Below are positions 6,337-14,574 of a stretch of 64,000 nucleotides of DNA, piece by piece. The stretch lies in contig CAVPEW010000064.1 in assembly GCA_963703565.1 (NCBI GenBank), forward strand, positions 1 to 64,000, read 5' to 3'. This stretch comes from CAVPEW01 sp963703565. Lineage in GTDB: Bacteria; Actinomycetota; Acidimicrobiia; Acidimicrobiales; VFJN01. Position 1 is the first letter of the stretch; each line of letters begins with the position of its first letter. The translations under genes were made by a program, and so were the position numbers. Below the pieces are notes generated by a model that worked only from the letters and a program-made list of their open reading frames with translations, was not told where the DNA came from and did not search any database.

Positions 6337-8427
6337 ATGAGGCGAACGCTCGTGGCGGGTCTGACCGCCGCTCTCTGCACTGCGACGGTGGCGGCGTTGC
6401 CGGCCGCGGCATCGGTCGGCGTGAGCGCGGCGCCCGCTTCGGGCGCCGCGAGCGCACAAGCAGCCCCCGGGGCCTACGGCGGCTCGGCCGGGGCGGAGCT
6501 GCTCTCCGTGGATGCCCTGGGCCTCGCCGGCACGAGCGTGGTCGATCTGGGGGTGGGCCAGGCCGACGCCGAGGTCGATTCGACCGGCGGCCTGCCCGGC
6601 GCGCCAGACACGGTCCGGAGCCGTGCGGCTTCGGCCAACCTGTCGCCGCTCGCGCTGCTCGAGCAGCTGGACCTGTCCTCCCTGCTGGTGTCGGGGGAGC
6701 AGACCGCGCCACCGACGGCACCCGGACCGGTCACCGAGAGCCTGCTACCGCTGCCGGTCAACCCTCTGCTCGACCTGTCGGTGTCCAACGTGTCCGACCG
6801 CGCCATCTGGGGCGTGGGCGATGCCGAGTGCGCGTCGCTGTCCGAGCCCCTGTCGTCCGCCCACGTCGACACCGCGGGTCTCGAGCTGCTCGACCTGGAT
6901 GGCCTGGGCCTGGGCGGGGTGGTGAGCCTGCTCGAGACGCTGCTCAACGTCGACGTGCCCGGCGCGAGCGTGCTGAGCCTGGGCGACGGTCTGACCGCCA
7001 GCGACGGCGACGTCTCGCTGGTGCCGGGTAGCGGAGGTCGCTACGGCGTCCAGTCCGGCGCGAGCTCGTCGCTGGCAGACGTGAGCCTGCTGGGCGGCCT
7101 GATCCGCCTCGGTGTCGTCAGCGCACCCAGCCTCACCGCCACCGCCACCGGCGTCGCCGGCGGTGCCAGCGTCGACTACCAGGCCCCGGTGGTCACGGTG
7201 CAGATCGCCGGCTTCGACCCGATCGTGCTCGACCCTCAGGGCCAGACCGTGCTCGAGACCCCCGACGAGCTGTCGGGCCTGCTCGACCTGCGGATAGCGC
7301 TGGGCGACCTCGACCAGGACGTGGCTCCCGACGGCACCTCGGCCAGCGCGACTGCGTCGCTGGTGTCGGTCGACCTCTCCCTGCTGGGCCCGCTAGCGGA
7401 CCTGCTCGACCTGTCGGTGCACCTGGACGTGGCTCCGTTGTCGGCCTCCGCGACGGTGCCCGCCGGCGGCGTGGACTGCGGGGGCGGCGACCCCACCAAC
7501 CCGCTGCGCGAGCTGAACAAGACGGCTTCGTCGGCCGAGGTCGCCCCGGGCGGCACCTTCGACTACACGATCACCGTCCCGAACCGGGGCGCCTGCACCC
7601 TGCAGGACGTGACCATCGTGGATCGCATCACCGGGCCCGGCTTCGAGGTGGTCGGCACCGAGCCCGCCGCTGCGGTCGACGGTGGCACCGTCACCTTCGA
7701 CGTCGGCAGCCTCGCCCCGAACGAGACGGCCACCCTGCGCATACGGGTGCGGGTAGCCTCCGACGCACCCGACGGCGCCGCCTTCGACGACGTGGTGAGC
7801 GCCTCGGGCCTCTGCGACGGCGAGGGGGTCGACGAACAGGACCAGCTCGACGACGTGCCCACCGTGCGCCGGGACTTCGACGGGCCCTGCGACGTGTCGT
7901 TCTCCAACAAGGAGTCCAGCCACGACGAGGTGACCCCTGGCCAGACCTTCGCCTACTTCGTCAACGCCTTCAGCGCCGGAGACGAGGCCTGCACCGACGT
8001 GACGGTCACCGACCAGCTCGATCCTCGGTTGGACTTCGTCAGCTGCACGCTTGGCTGCACACGTGATGGCTCGGCGCTGCGCTGGACCCTCGACCAGGTG
8101 CCGGGGGGATCGAGCGCCACCATGGCGGTGGTGGTGCGGGTGCGAACCGACGCCACCGGGGTGCTGGCGAACACCGCTGTGATCGATCCTGGCAACGGGG
8201 ACCCGACCACCGTGACGTTCCCCGGGCCGCCCATCGGCGACCAGTCCGTGCCGCGCGAGCCCGTGCCGCCGAGCCGTGACGGCGGCAACGGTGGTGACGG
8301 CAACGGCTCCCGGTCGACGTTGCCCAAGACCGGCGCTTCGGTGCCGCTGGGAGCGGCCTCGGCGGCCGCCGCCGGCGCTGTGGTGCTCGGCATCCTCCGA
8401 CGCCGCTCGTCGCGCCCGCTCGCCTGA
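6337..8427 (+). CDS. Secreted LPXTG cell-wall-anchored protein with DUF11 repeats
   Basis: This 696-aa exported protein starts at ATG 6337 behind GGAGG (6326-6331 region). The N-terminus is a classic signal peptide (RR, a hydrophobic core, then AAAS near residue 25). Residues about 45-390 form a region rich in Leu, Asp and Ser like the actinobacterial choice-of-anchor G domains (LLSVDALGLAGTS...). Two DUF11-type beta-sandwich repeats follow (about 395-500 and 525-625), recognised by EVAPGGTFDYTITVPNRG and a second copy starting DEVTPGQTFAYFV. A Gly/Asn linker leads to LPKTG, a hydrophobic helix and RRRSSR, the full sortase sorting signal. It is presumably linked to peptidoglycan by a class-E or class-A type sortase. 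No sortase gene was seen in this window. The ligand or surface role is unknown. Confidence 0.88.
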   Translation: MRRTLVAGLTAALCTATVAALPAAASVGVSAAPASGAASAQAAPGAYGGSAGAELLSVDALGLAGTSVVDLGVGQADAEVDSTGGLPGAPDTVRSRAASANLSPLALLEQLDLSSLLVSGEQTAPPTAPGPVTESLLPLPVNPLLDLSVSNVSDRAIWGVGDAECASLSEPLSSAHVDTAGLELLDLDGLGLGGVVSLLETLLNVDVPGASVLSLGDGLTASDGDVSLVPGSGGRYGVQSGASSSLADVSLLGGLIRLGVVSAPSLTATATGVAGGASVDYQAPVVTVQIAGFDPIVLDPQGQTVLETPDELSGLLDLRIALGDLDQDVAPDGTSASATASLVSVDLSLLGPLADLLDLSVHLDVAPLSASATVPAGGVDCGGGDPTNPLRELNKTASSAEVAPGGTFDYTITVPNRGACTLQDVTIVDRITGPGFEVVGTEPAAAVDGGTVTFDVGSLAPNETATLRIRVRVASDAPDGAAFDDVVSASGLCDGEGVDEQDQLDDVPTVRRDFDGPCDVSFSNKESSHDEVTPGQTFAYFVNAFSAGDEACTDVTVTDQLDPRLDFVSCTLGCTRDGSALRWTLDQVPGGSSATMAVVVRVRTDATGVLANTAVIDPGNGDPTTVTFPGPPIGDQSVPREPVPPSRDGGNGGDGNGSRSTLPKTGASVPLGAASAAAAGAVVLGILRRRSSRPLA

Positions 8428-8455
8428 GCGGCGCGGCCGGCGAGCTCGTGCCCGG

Positions 8456-8577
8456 GGACCCTTGTCGTGGGGGTCACCCGGGCACGGCACGCGTGCCACG
8501 ACGGTCGCCCGCACCGCCGTGGTGGCCGGGTCGACCTCGACGCTCGACTCGACCAGGTCGGCCGGGTCATGGCTGCG
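8456..8577 (-). pseudogene. Duplicated tail of the TadE/G-like gene, internally deleted
   Basis: This stretch closely matches the 3' end of the gene at 9940-10386. The match at 8458-8492 corresponds to about 9925-9959 and includes the stop codon; the match at 8489-8577 corresponds to about 10035-10122. About 75 bp between the two blocks is missing here. The minus strand encodes DPADLVESSVEVDPATTAV against DPADLVELNVEVDPATTAV in the intact gene. It has no start and no upstream part. It is a relic of a partial duplication, now separated from the pilus locus by 1.4 kb. Confidence 0.8.
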
Positions 8578-8641
8578 GAGCGAAAGGGGACTGTCAGATG
8601 AACGGTGCACAACGTCCCTGTCGGTCCCTACTGAGGTCGGC

Positions 8642-9466
8642 TCAGGTCACTCCGGCTGGTCGCATGGTGCCGCCGTGGCGTTGCAGGATCTGGCGCACGG
8701 TGTCGGGGTGGCCGTGGCTGCACACGGCGACGAGGACTTCGCCGGGTTGGAGCGCAGCGGCGGCGAGGTGCTCGTGGACGGCGAGAGACTCATCACCGGC
8801 GGCGACGCCGATGTAGCCGCCGAGGATGCTGCCCCCGAGGCTGCTGGCCGCTCCGAGGGCGAGCAGGCCTCCCACGCCGATCGTGCCGACCCCCGTGACG
8901 GCGAGGCCCATGAGGGCGAACCCGGCCAGGAACCCGATGGCGGCGCCGGCGCCGGCGCCGACAGCGGCGTCGTGCTCGAGCTCGGCTTCGGCGTCGCATT
9001 CGAACGCGACGCGGTAGCCGGCGTGCACGGCGACTCCGAGCTGGGCGCTTCCCAATCCGAGCTGGCGGAGCTCGTCCACGGCGGCCTCGGCGACCTCCTG
9101 GGTGTGGAAGACGGCGGCCATGTGGTCATGCTGCTGGTGGGCGCGGATCTCGTCTTCGCTGACTGGTGACTCGTGGAGGCGCTCGACAACGGTGGCGTCC
9201 TCTCCGCTGGCGGCTGGTCCGTAGGGGGCGGTGTAGGTGCCGACGGGTTCACCCGTGGCGGTGGTGATGGCGAGGAGGATCGCTTCGTCATCGGGGTCGC
9301 TGGACCCTTCGAACCGCCGTGTCTCGACGACGGCGAGGTCGGCGGGGTCAAACCGGCGGTCGGAGCCGACAGCGCGCAGCATCCCCTGGTCGGCGACCAG
9401 CTGGTCGGTGAAGCCAACGGCCTCGAGGCGCTCTTGGACGGCTCGCAGCTCCAATTCGGTTGCCAT
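8642..9466 (-). CDS. Glycine-zipper protein, general-stress-like, unknown function
   Basis: The protein has 274 aa from ATG 9466. The middle (about residues 165-225) is a run of glycine-zipper motifs (GAGAGAAIGFLAGFALMG, then GVGGLLALGAASSLGG) that can insert into or perturb membranes. The flanking halves are soluble, acidic and His-rich. The pattern of a short alpha/beta part, a glycine zipper and a second alpha/beta part resembles DUF1269/GSP17M-type general stress proteins; the match is by architecture only. The start follows from the alignment-like beginning MATELELRAV; a longer frame to 9520 has no supporting signal. It sits inside a scar between a duplicated pilus-gene tail and an IS256 relic, so it may have arrived or moved with the element. 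Confidence 0.6.
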   Translation of the reverse strand: MATELELRAVQERLEAVGFTDQLVADQGMLRAVGSDRRFDPADLAVVETRRFEGSSDPDDEAILLAITTATGEPVGTYTAPYGPAASGEDATVVERLHESPVSEDEIRAHQQHDHMAAVFHTQEVAEAAVDELRQLGLGSAQLGVAVHAGYRVAFECDAEAELEHDAAVGAGAGAAIGFLAGFALMGLAVTGVGTIGVGGLLALGAASSLGGSILGGYIGVAAGDESLAVHEHLAAAALQPGEVLVAVCSHGHPDTVRQILQRHGGTMRPAGVT

Positions 9467-9564
9467 GGGTTCATGTACCGCCGAACGGGCCCGGATGGGT
9501 AGGGGCGTTAGTCCCCACACCGATCAGCGCTCGCCCTACCCGAAGACGATGTCGTCGGTGATCG

Positions 9565-9830
9565 GCGATGTCGAGCTAGCCGTGCCCGCGACCGGGGCGG
9601 CTCGTTCACGCCGATGCTGCTGCCCAAGGGCGCTCGTCGCCTCTATGGCCTCGACGCCATGATCATCTCGCGCTACGCCGGCGGCATGACTGTCCGCGAC
9701 ATCGGCCATCACCTGGCGGCCACGATCGGCACCGAGCTGAGCCACGAGACGATCTCCAAAGATCGTCGACGCCGCCGTCGCCGAGGAGGTCCTCGCCGGG
9801 CAGCAGCGGCAGCTGGAAGCCTGGGGATGC
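9565..9830 (+). mobile_element. IS256-family (mutator) transposase relic
   Basis: Joined across frames, the sequence reads GDVELAVP, then GSFTPMLLPKGARRL, YGLDAMIISRYAGGMTVRDI, and TELSHETISK followed by IVDAAVAEEVL. This is the conserved N-terminal part of IS256/MULE-type transposases. Two single-base shifts break it (about 9598, extra G; about 9766, extra A). The N-terminus and the catalytic DDE core are missing. No terminal inverted repeats were found. It is a dead fragment, probably left by the rearrangement that duplicated the tail of the pilus gene. The remaining bases 9467-9564 and 9831-9939 hold no gene that can be supported. Confidence 0.8.
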
Positions 9831-9939
9831 CGAGTGGACCCCTCGAGGTCGTGGAGGCGCTGTTCGCATGTGCGTGGCGCCCGCCGCCCGGCCGGCGCGG
9901 CCGTGCGAGCCCTTGCCCGCTCAACCCTTGTCGTGGAGG

Positions 9940-10386
9940 TCACCGGGGCACGGCACGCGCCGAAGCGGTGCCGGTGACCTCCGTCGAGTCCCGCGATCCC
10001 GGCAACGCGGCCGCGAAGACGTAGGGCACGCGCACCACGACGGTCACCTGCACCGCCGTGGTGGCCGGGTCGACCTCGACGTTCAACTCGACCAGGTCGG
10101 CCGGGTCCAGGCGTTGCTCGGCCCAGTCCCGGGCGATCGCCTCCAGGTCGTCCTCGCCCCGGAGTTCCACGACCCCCTCCACGCGAAAGCGGGGCTGGTC
10201 GATCCCGACGCCGGCGAGGTCGTTGGCCAGATCCAGGGCGAGGCTGGTCGCCTCACGCTGACGCAGGAACACGACGGAGAGGTCCACGGCGATCGCCCCC
10301 AGGGCGATCAGCACCAGGAACCCTGCCGGAACGAGCATCAGCACGGAGGCCCGGTCGGGGCCCACCCGGCACCGGCGGATCAGCAT
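9940..10386 (-). CDS. TadE/TadG-like pilus protein (third of three)
   Basis: This 148-aa protein has a short charged N-terminus (IRRCRVGPDRAS), then a long hydrophobic segment (VLMLVPAGFLVLIALGAIAVDLSVVF), then a soluble C-terminal part. This matches Tad pseudopilins and the putative Flp-pilus assembly TadE/G-like domain, which help assemble type IVc pili. The ATG at 10386 overlaps the upstream gene's TGA by 7 nt (ATGCTGA). It is the last gene of the pilus operon. A diverged, truncated copy of its 3' end lies at 8456-8577. Confidence 0.75.
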   Translation of the reverse strand: MLIRRCRVGPDRASVLMLVPAGFLVLIALGAIAVDLSVVFLRQREATSLALDLANDLAGVGIDQPRFRVEGVVELRGEDDLEAIARDWAEQRLDPADLVELNVEVDPATTAVQVTVVVRVPYVFAAALPGSRDSTEVTGTASARAVPR

Positions 10387-10844
10387 CGGACCGGGCCAGC
10401 CAGTCCGGCGCGGAAGGGGTCGACGACCTCGGTGTGGCGGCTGCGTACCTCGAACCCGTCGCCGAACCCGCCGATCCAGGGCAGGCTGAGGGCGGGCACC
10501 ACCACCACGGCCTCGAAGGTGGCTGGTCGGCACCGCGTCAGGGCCACGTCTCCCACCGGTGCGACCGAGCCGTGGCGCCGGCCCCGCCCGTCGAGCGCCC
10601 CCCGGGCCGCCTCGAGGGCTTCGGCGGTGGCCGTGTCGGGATCCGTCGCCTCGACGTATCGGCGGGCGGCCTCCCTGGCGGCGGCGTCGGTGGCGAACTT
10701 GGCGTCGACCACGGCCCAGGCGTTGGCCACCAGCAGTGACCCAACCACGAATACGAGGAGGCCGAACGGCAAGGCCTCCATTCCCCCGGCCTGGCCGGAG
10801 TCCCCCCGCCATCGTCGAGGTCGTCCACCCGACGGACTGCTCAC
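10380..10844 (-). CDS. TadE-like pseudopilin (second of three)
   Basis: The protein has 154 aa. A basic, Gly-rich N-terminus (GRPRRWRGDSGQAGG) precedes EALPFGLLVFVVGSLLVANAWAV, a hydrophobic pseudopilin-type helix with the Glu at its start expected of TadE-family prepilins. The soluble part AREAARRYVEA follows. The GTG at 10844 overlaps the preceding TGA as GTGA, and the C-terminus overlaps the next ATG by 7 nt, so it is embedded in a coupled operon. A minor pilin or assembly factor of the Flp pilus is the likely role. Confidence 0.75.
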   Translation of the reverse strand: MSSPSGGRPRRWRGDSGQAGGMEALPFGLLVFVVGSLLVANAWAVVDAKFATDAAAREAARRYVEATDPDTATAEALEAARGALDGRGRRHGSVAPVGDVALTRCRPATFEAVVVVPALSLPWIGGFGDGFEVRSRHTEVVDPFRAGLAGPVRC

Positions 10845-11227
10845 CCGACACGCTCGCAGCGGGCCGTCGCTGCGCGGTCGATGGTCCCGATGCCCGCCAG
10901 GCTGGCCACCGAGGCTGGTACGAAGCGGGGCGGCTCCACCACGACATGAAGCTCGACCCGATCGTCGGCGCCGCAGGTCGCGCGCCACTCGACGAACGAG
11001 TCAGGGTCGACGCGCCCCAGGCGAAGCCGTAGGTCGCGCTCGACATCGTCGAGATCCGCCTCGGGGCCCGCTGCCCGCAGCGCAGCGTCGTCGAGGACCG
11101 CGGACACCGTGGCCGTGGCGTACAGGCCGAAGAGCAGCTGGACCGCAGAGAACAGGAAGGCGCCGAACACCAGTACACCCGCCGCCGAGGCGAACAGGCC
11201 TGTGCCCCGGTCACAACAGGCGGTCAG
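10841..11227 (-). CDS. TadE-like pseudopilin (first of three), probable CTG start
   Basis: The frame encodes about 128 aa: a short N-terminus with CCDRGTGLFAS, the DRGxG pattern typical of actinobacterial TadE-like proteins, then AAGVLVFGAFLFSAVQLLFGLYATA (membrane helix), then a soluble domain. No ATG, GTG or TTG precedes the DRG motif in frame after the flp stop. A CTG at 11227-11225 overlaps the flp TGA as CTGA, exactly the 4-bp coupling seen between the other genes of this operon. Initiation at this CTG is therefore proposed. The alternative, an internal GTG inside the membrane helix, would remove the prepilin region. Confidence 0.6.
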   Translation of the reverse strand: MTACCDRGTGLFASAAGVLVFGAFLFSAVQLLFGLYATATVSAVLDDAALRAAGPEADLDDVERDLRLRLGRVDPDSFVEWRATCGADDRVELHVVVEPPRFVPASVASLAGIGTIDRAATARCERVG

Positions 11228-11436
11228 TCGCCGATCTGCTCGACCTTCTCCCGCGTGTTGTCCTCTGTGTCCTCCCACATGCTGCGAAAACCGATCCACA
11301 TCAGGGCGCCGAGCCCGGCCATGATGAGCACGGCGATCGCGGCGGAGATGACCCCCTCCCCCCGGTCGTCGGCTCGCAGCCGGCGGAGCAACTCTCCCAT
11401 CGCGGCGATCGCGGCGGAGAAGTCGATGTTGGTCAT
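11224..11436 (-). CDS. flp: Flp-type pilin
   Basis: A 70-aa prepilin. A 25-residue amphipathic leader (with LLRRLRADDRGEG) precedes a hydrophobic segment VISAAIAVLIMAGLGALMWIGF and a short charged tail. The G-E-G-V region before the helix resembles the class III prepilin peptidase site, in which cleavage follows Gly. It would be the major subunit of the Tad pilus. A clear GGAGG lies 5 nt before ATG 11436, the best ribosome binding site in the operon, as expected for the most abundant product. A gap of 42 bp separates it from tadC. No TadV-type peptidase gene was seen in the window. Confidence 0.85.
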   Translation of the reverse strand: MTNIDFSAAIAAMGELLRRLRADDRGEGVISAAIAVLIMAGLGALMWIGFRSMWEDTEDNTREKVEQIGD

Positions 11437-11478
11437 GGGAGCCTCCCTGGCTGAAGGTCGGTGGCGGGATCGGCACGG

Positions 11479-12396
11479 TCACAAGCTGGAGAACTGGCGC
11501 AAAGCGTCGATGAACGGGATGGCGAGAAGAAGGGAACCGGGAACGAGCGTCGCCACCGTGACTGGTATCCACACCTGTTGGGAGCGTCGCTCCATGTCGG
11601 CGAGCTGCTCTCGTTGGACCTGGCGCCGGATGCTGCGCGCCTCCTCCGAGATCAGGCGCGAAAGGTCGCCGGTCTCTCGGTTGAGGGCTAGCACGCCCAC
11701 CAGGCGGTGCAGGGGCTCCACGCCGGCGAGCTCTGCCCACTCCCTCAGCGCGGCCGTCTCGCCGAGGCCCTGGCGCACGCGGCCGCTCACCGAGGTCAAC
11801 CCCACTGCGACGGCTCCGCTGCCCCGCTGGCCCAGGCGTGCGAGGGCCGCGCCCAGCGAGTAGCCGGCCCCGAGCAGCAGACCGAGCTGCTCGGTCACCA
11901 CGGGTAGCTCGAGCACGACTCGGCGCTGCCAGCGCGCCGAGGCCGAGGCGAGCTGCTGCTCGACCACGAGGAAGGCCAGCACCGGTGCGCCCAGCAGGAA
12001 CAGCAGCGCCACCAGGGGTGAGGAATCGGCGGCGGCGAGCGCCGGTATGCTGACGAGACCCAGGGCCAGGACGCACCAACCCAACTGGCGCATCCGAAAG
12101 GCCGAGGCGTCGAGGGGCGAGTCGATGCGACGGAGGCGAACGGCGACGTCCTCGTGGACGCCGAAGAGCCTGGCCAGCGACGCCCCTACCGAGGTCGCCA
12201 GCGGCGTGAGCACCTCTCGGAGGGCGCCAGCGGTGCTGAGTGGTACGAGGCGAGGCGCCCCACTCGAACGATGGTGGTCTCGCAGCCGCTCGGTCAGCGC
12301 CGGTCGTGAGAACCAGCGCAGCTCCGACAGCAGCAGGGCGAGGCCTGCCCAGCTGCACAGCGTGGCCACCGGGATCCAGTGGGACAAGCTACCCAT
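11479..12396 (-). CDS. tadC: TadC-like inner-membrane platform protein of the Tad pilus
   Basis: The protein has 305 aa with predicted membrane helices at about 8-25, 105-125, 128-147 and near the C-terminus (WIPVTVATLVPGSLLLAIPFI). The cytoplasmic type II secretion F domain lies between (about 160-265; LGLLLGAGYSLGAALARLG, then RETGDLSRLISEEARSIRRQVQREQ). TadB and TadC form the membrane platform on which the TadA ATPase works. ATG 12396 lies inside the end of tadB (8-bp overlap). Confidence 0.88.
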   Translation of the reverse strand: MGSLSHWIPVATLCSWAGLALLLSELRWFSRPALTERLRDHHRSSGAPRLVPLSTAGALREVLTPLATSVGASLARLFGVHEDVAVRLRRIDSPLDASAFRMRQLGWCVLALGLVSIPALAAADSSPLVALLFLLGAPVLAFLVVEQQLASASARWQRRVVLELPVVTEQLGLLLGAGYSLGAALARLGQRGSGAVAVGLTSVSGRVRQGLGETAALREWAELAGVEPLHRLVGVLALNRETGDLSRLISEEARSIRRQVQREQLADMERRSQQVWIPVTVATLVPGSLLLAIPFIDALRQFSSL

Positions 12397-13276
12397 CGAA
12401 CACCCGGTCGTTGTTGGGAAGGCGCATGATCCGCCCCGCCCAGGCCCAACAGGCCACCACGCAGGCCAGCGCGGCTACCACCAGGGCCTGGGCCGGGCCC
12501 TGTCCATACGCGTCGCGCCCCGAGCCGACCGACGAGCCGGCTAGGGCCATGCCCACCGGGACGATCAGCACGAAGCGCCGGGCGAACCTGGCGCCCGCCT
12601 GCTTGGCCAGAGCGTCCTTGCGGCCCTCCGTCTCGAGGATCCTGTCCTCCACCAGCGCCTCGAGGCGCCGATCCAGGTCGGTGCCGCCGACCTGGTGAGC
12701 GACCAGCAGCGTCTCGCACACCGCATCGGCCGTCGCATCGTCGAGCGCAGCCTTGAGCACTCCCAGCGCCCGTTCGAAGTCGGTGGTCAGCAGCCACTCG
12801 CGGTGGGCCGCGGCGAAGCCCGGGCGCAGAGCGAGGGGCGCCCGGGCGCCCACGTCGAAGAGGGCCTGGGGGATCGAACGCCCAGCCGAGGCGGTGAGGA
12901 TCCTCAGCTCCTCGAGGAGTCTCGGCCAGGCCTCCATGGCCGACGAGCGCGCCGCTCGCAGGCGGGCACGGCGAGCCAGCATCGGCGTGACGGCGCAGAA
13001 GGATCCTGACACGACCGCCGGGAGCGGGCCCGCGAACAACGCGAGCGCCACCAACGCCCCCACGGCGAACAGCGAAGCTCCCACGGCGACCACCTCCACG
13101 GTGCGGAGGCCGTCGAGGCCTACGGCATCGAGGCGGGCGCGCCATCCCGGTGCCGGCGTGCGCCCGCTGCGTGTCGGCAGGGGCCCCGGTCGAAGGCCGC
13201 GCCACCCGAAGGCGAGCGCGCTGACCACGAGGTGCACGCCATAGGAGGCGGCCGCCGCCACCACCAGAGCGCTCAC
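12389..13276 (-). CDS. tadB: TadB-like inner-membrane platform protein of the Tad pilus
   Basis: The protein has 295 aa. Helices lie near the N-terminus, at about residues 60-100 and at the C-terminus. The type II secretion F domain holds EAWPRLLEELRILTASAGRSIPQAL and DDATADAVCETLLVAHQVGGTDLDRRLEAL. It starts at GTG 13276, overlapping the tadA stop as GTGA. A longer frame to 14314 lies on top of tadA and is not credible. Confidence 0.88.
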   Translation of the reverse strand: MSALVVAAAASYGVHLVVSALAFGWRGLRPGPLPTRSGRTPAPGWRARLDAVGLDGLRTVEVVAVGASLFAVGALVALALFAGPLPAVVSGSFCAVTPMLARRARLRAARSSAMEAWPRLLEELRILTASAGRSIPQALFDVGARAPLALRPGFAAAHREWLLTTDFERALGVLKAALDDATADAVCETLLVAHQVGGTDLDRRLEALVEDRILETEGRKDALAKQAGARFARRFVLIVPVGMALAGSSVGSGRDAYGQGPAQALVVAALACVVACWAWAGRIMRLPNNDRVFDG

Positions 13277-14574
13277 TGCTGCCACTCCAGCGCCGCCGGA
13301 GGCTCGCCCCTCGCTGCAAGCGGGTATCCCGCCTCGGCGAGGATGCGGCCGAGGCGCTCGGGAACGAGCCCGGTCCGCTGCAGCTTCGAACCCGGCGATC
13401 GGCGGTCGAACACAGCAGTGGTCGTGAAGCTGCTGCTCGACGGCGCCGATGCGAGGTCCTCGACGGCGACGATCTCGGTGACCATTGGACCTCCGGCGGA
13501 GCGAGCCGTGTGGACCACCACGTCGATGCTCTCCGACACGAGGCTGTTGAGCGCCGAGAGCGGCAGGTCGGCCCCCGTATCGGAGAGCTGGCACACGAAG
13601 CGCAGCCGGGTGAGTGCCTGACGGGCGGAGCCCGCGTGGATCGTCGTGTACCCCTTCACCCCCGACGAGAGGGTGAGCAGCAGCGGCAACGCCTCCCTGT
13701 CGCGCACCTCCCCGACGATGGCGACGTCGGGCGCCATGCGCAGGAACCCGGCCACCAGCTGGCGTAGGTCGACAGCGGCCCGGTCGGGTCGAGCAGGGCG
13801 GGTCTGCATGCTGGCCACGTTCGGCAAGGGCACGTCGGCTTCGAACACCTCCTCGGCCACGACGACCCGCAGGGCCGGGTCGAGCTCCGCTGCGCAGCAC
13901 GACAACAAGGTGGTCTTGCCCGACCCCGGTGCACCGGCGAACAGGATCGAGGCACGAGCGCGCACGCAGGCTGCCAGGAAGCGAGCCGCCTCGGCGGGCA
14001 GCATCTCCAGCTCGACCAGCTCGGCCAGCGAGCGGTAGGCCACGCCGGTGAACCGGCGGATGTTCACCATCACATGACCGCCACGGCTCAAATCGGCGTG
14101 CACGATGTGGAGGCGGGCGCCGTCGTCGAGCTGCGCGTCCTGCAGGCCCTGGGCCGGATCGAGCGTGCGGTGCGCAGCGGAGGAGTCGTCGAGGATCTTG
14201 GTCAGGGTGCGCACGACGTGCTCGTCGTCGTGGAAGACCTCGTCGTGGTACCCGTCGGTACCGCGGTGCCGCTTGACGAAGATCTGGTCGGGAGCGTTCA
14301 CCATGATCTCCCACACGTCGTCGTCGCCGAGCAGCGTCGTGAGCGGGCCGTAGCCGGCCAGGTTCCGGAACGCCCGCTCAGCGACCGCGCCGGGGTCGGC
14401 GAGATCGAACGGTCGGGTACCTCGTCGGTGGTCCAAGTTCCAGCGGGCCACCTCCTCGTCGATGAGCGACCTCAGCTTGGTGGTGCCCGCCGGATCAGCC
14501 ATCTCGAGCGAGATCCCCTTCGCCCGGTCGCGGACGATGCCCTCGATCTCCTCGAGTGGCGACGGCTCGCTCAT
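13273..14574 (-). CDS. tadA: TadA/CpaF secretion ATPase
   Basis: A hexameric AAA-like ATPase that powers Flp pilus assembly at the inner face of the membrane. The protein has 433 aa. The N-terminal domain includes PLTTLLGDDDVWEIMVNAPDQIFV; Walker A is GAPGSGKTT (about 218-226); a His box and Walker B follow (DVAIVGEVRDREALPLLLTL); and GYTTIHAGSARQALTRLRFV is the standard CpaF stretch. It starts at ATG 14574, overlapping the tadZ stop as ATGA. All catalytic motifs are intact. Confidence 0.95.
   Translation of the reverse strand: MSEPSPLEEIEGIVRDRAKGISLEMADPAGTTKLRSLIDEEVARWNLDHRRGTRPFDLADPGAVAERAFRNLAGYGPLTTLLGDDDVWEIMVNAPDQIFVKRHRGTDGYHDEVFHDDEHVVRTLTKILDDSSAAHRTLDPAQGLQDAQLDDGARLHIVHADLSRGGHVMVNIRRFTGVAYRSLAELVELEMLPAEAARFLAACVRARASILFAGAPGSGKTTLLSCCAAELDPALRVVVAEEVFEADVPLPNVASMQTRPARPDRAAVDLRQLVAGFLRMAPDVAIVGEVRDREALPLLLTLSSGVKGYTTIHAGSARQALTRLRFVCQLSDTGADLPLSALNSLVSESIDVVVHTARSAGGPMVTEIVAVEDLASAPSSSSFTTTAVFDRRSPGSKLQRTGLVPERLGRILAEAGYPLAARGEPPAALEWQQ

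Noticed and set aside
9613..10023. Plus-strand frame over the transposase relic read as an intact gene
   Set aside because: Only its first part matches IS256 transposases; after the frameshift near 9766 it runs into antisense of the pilus gene.
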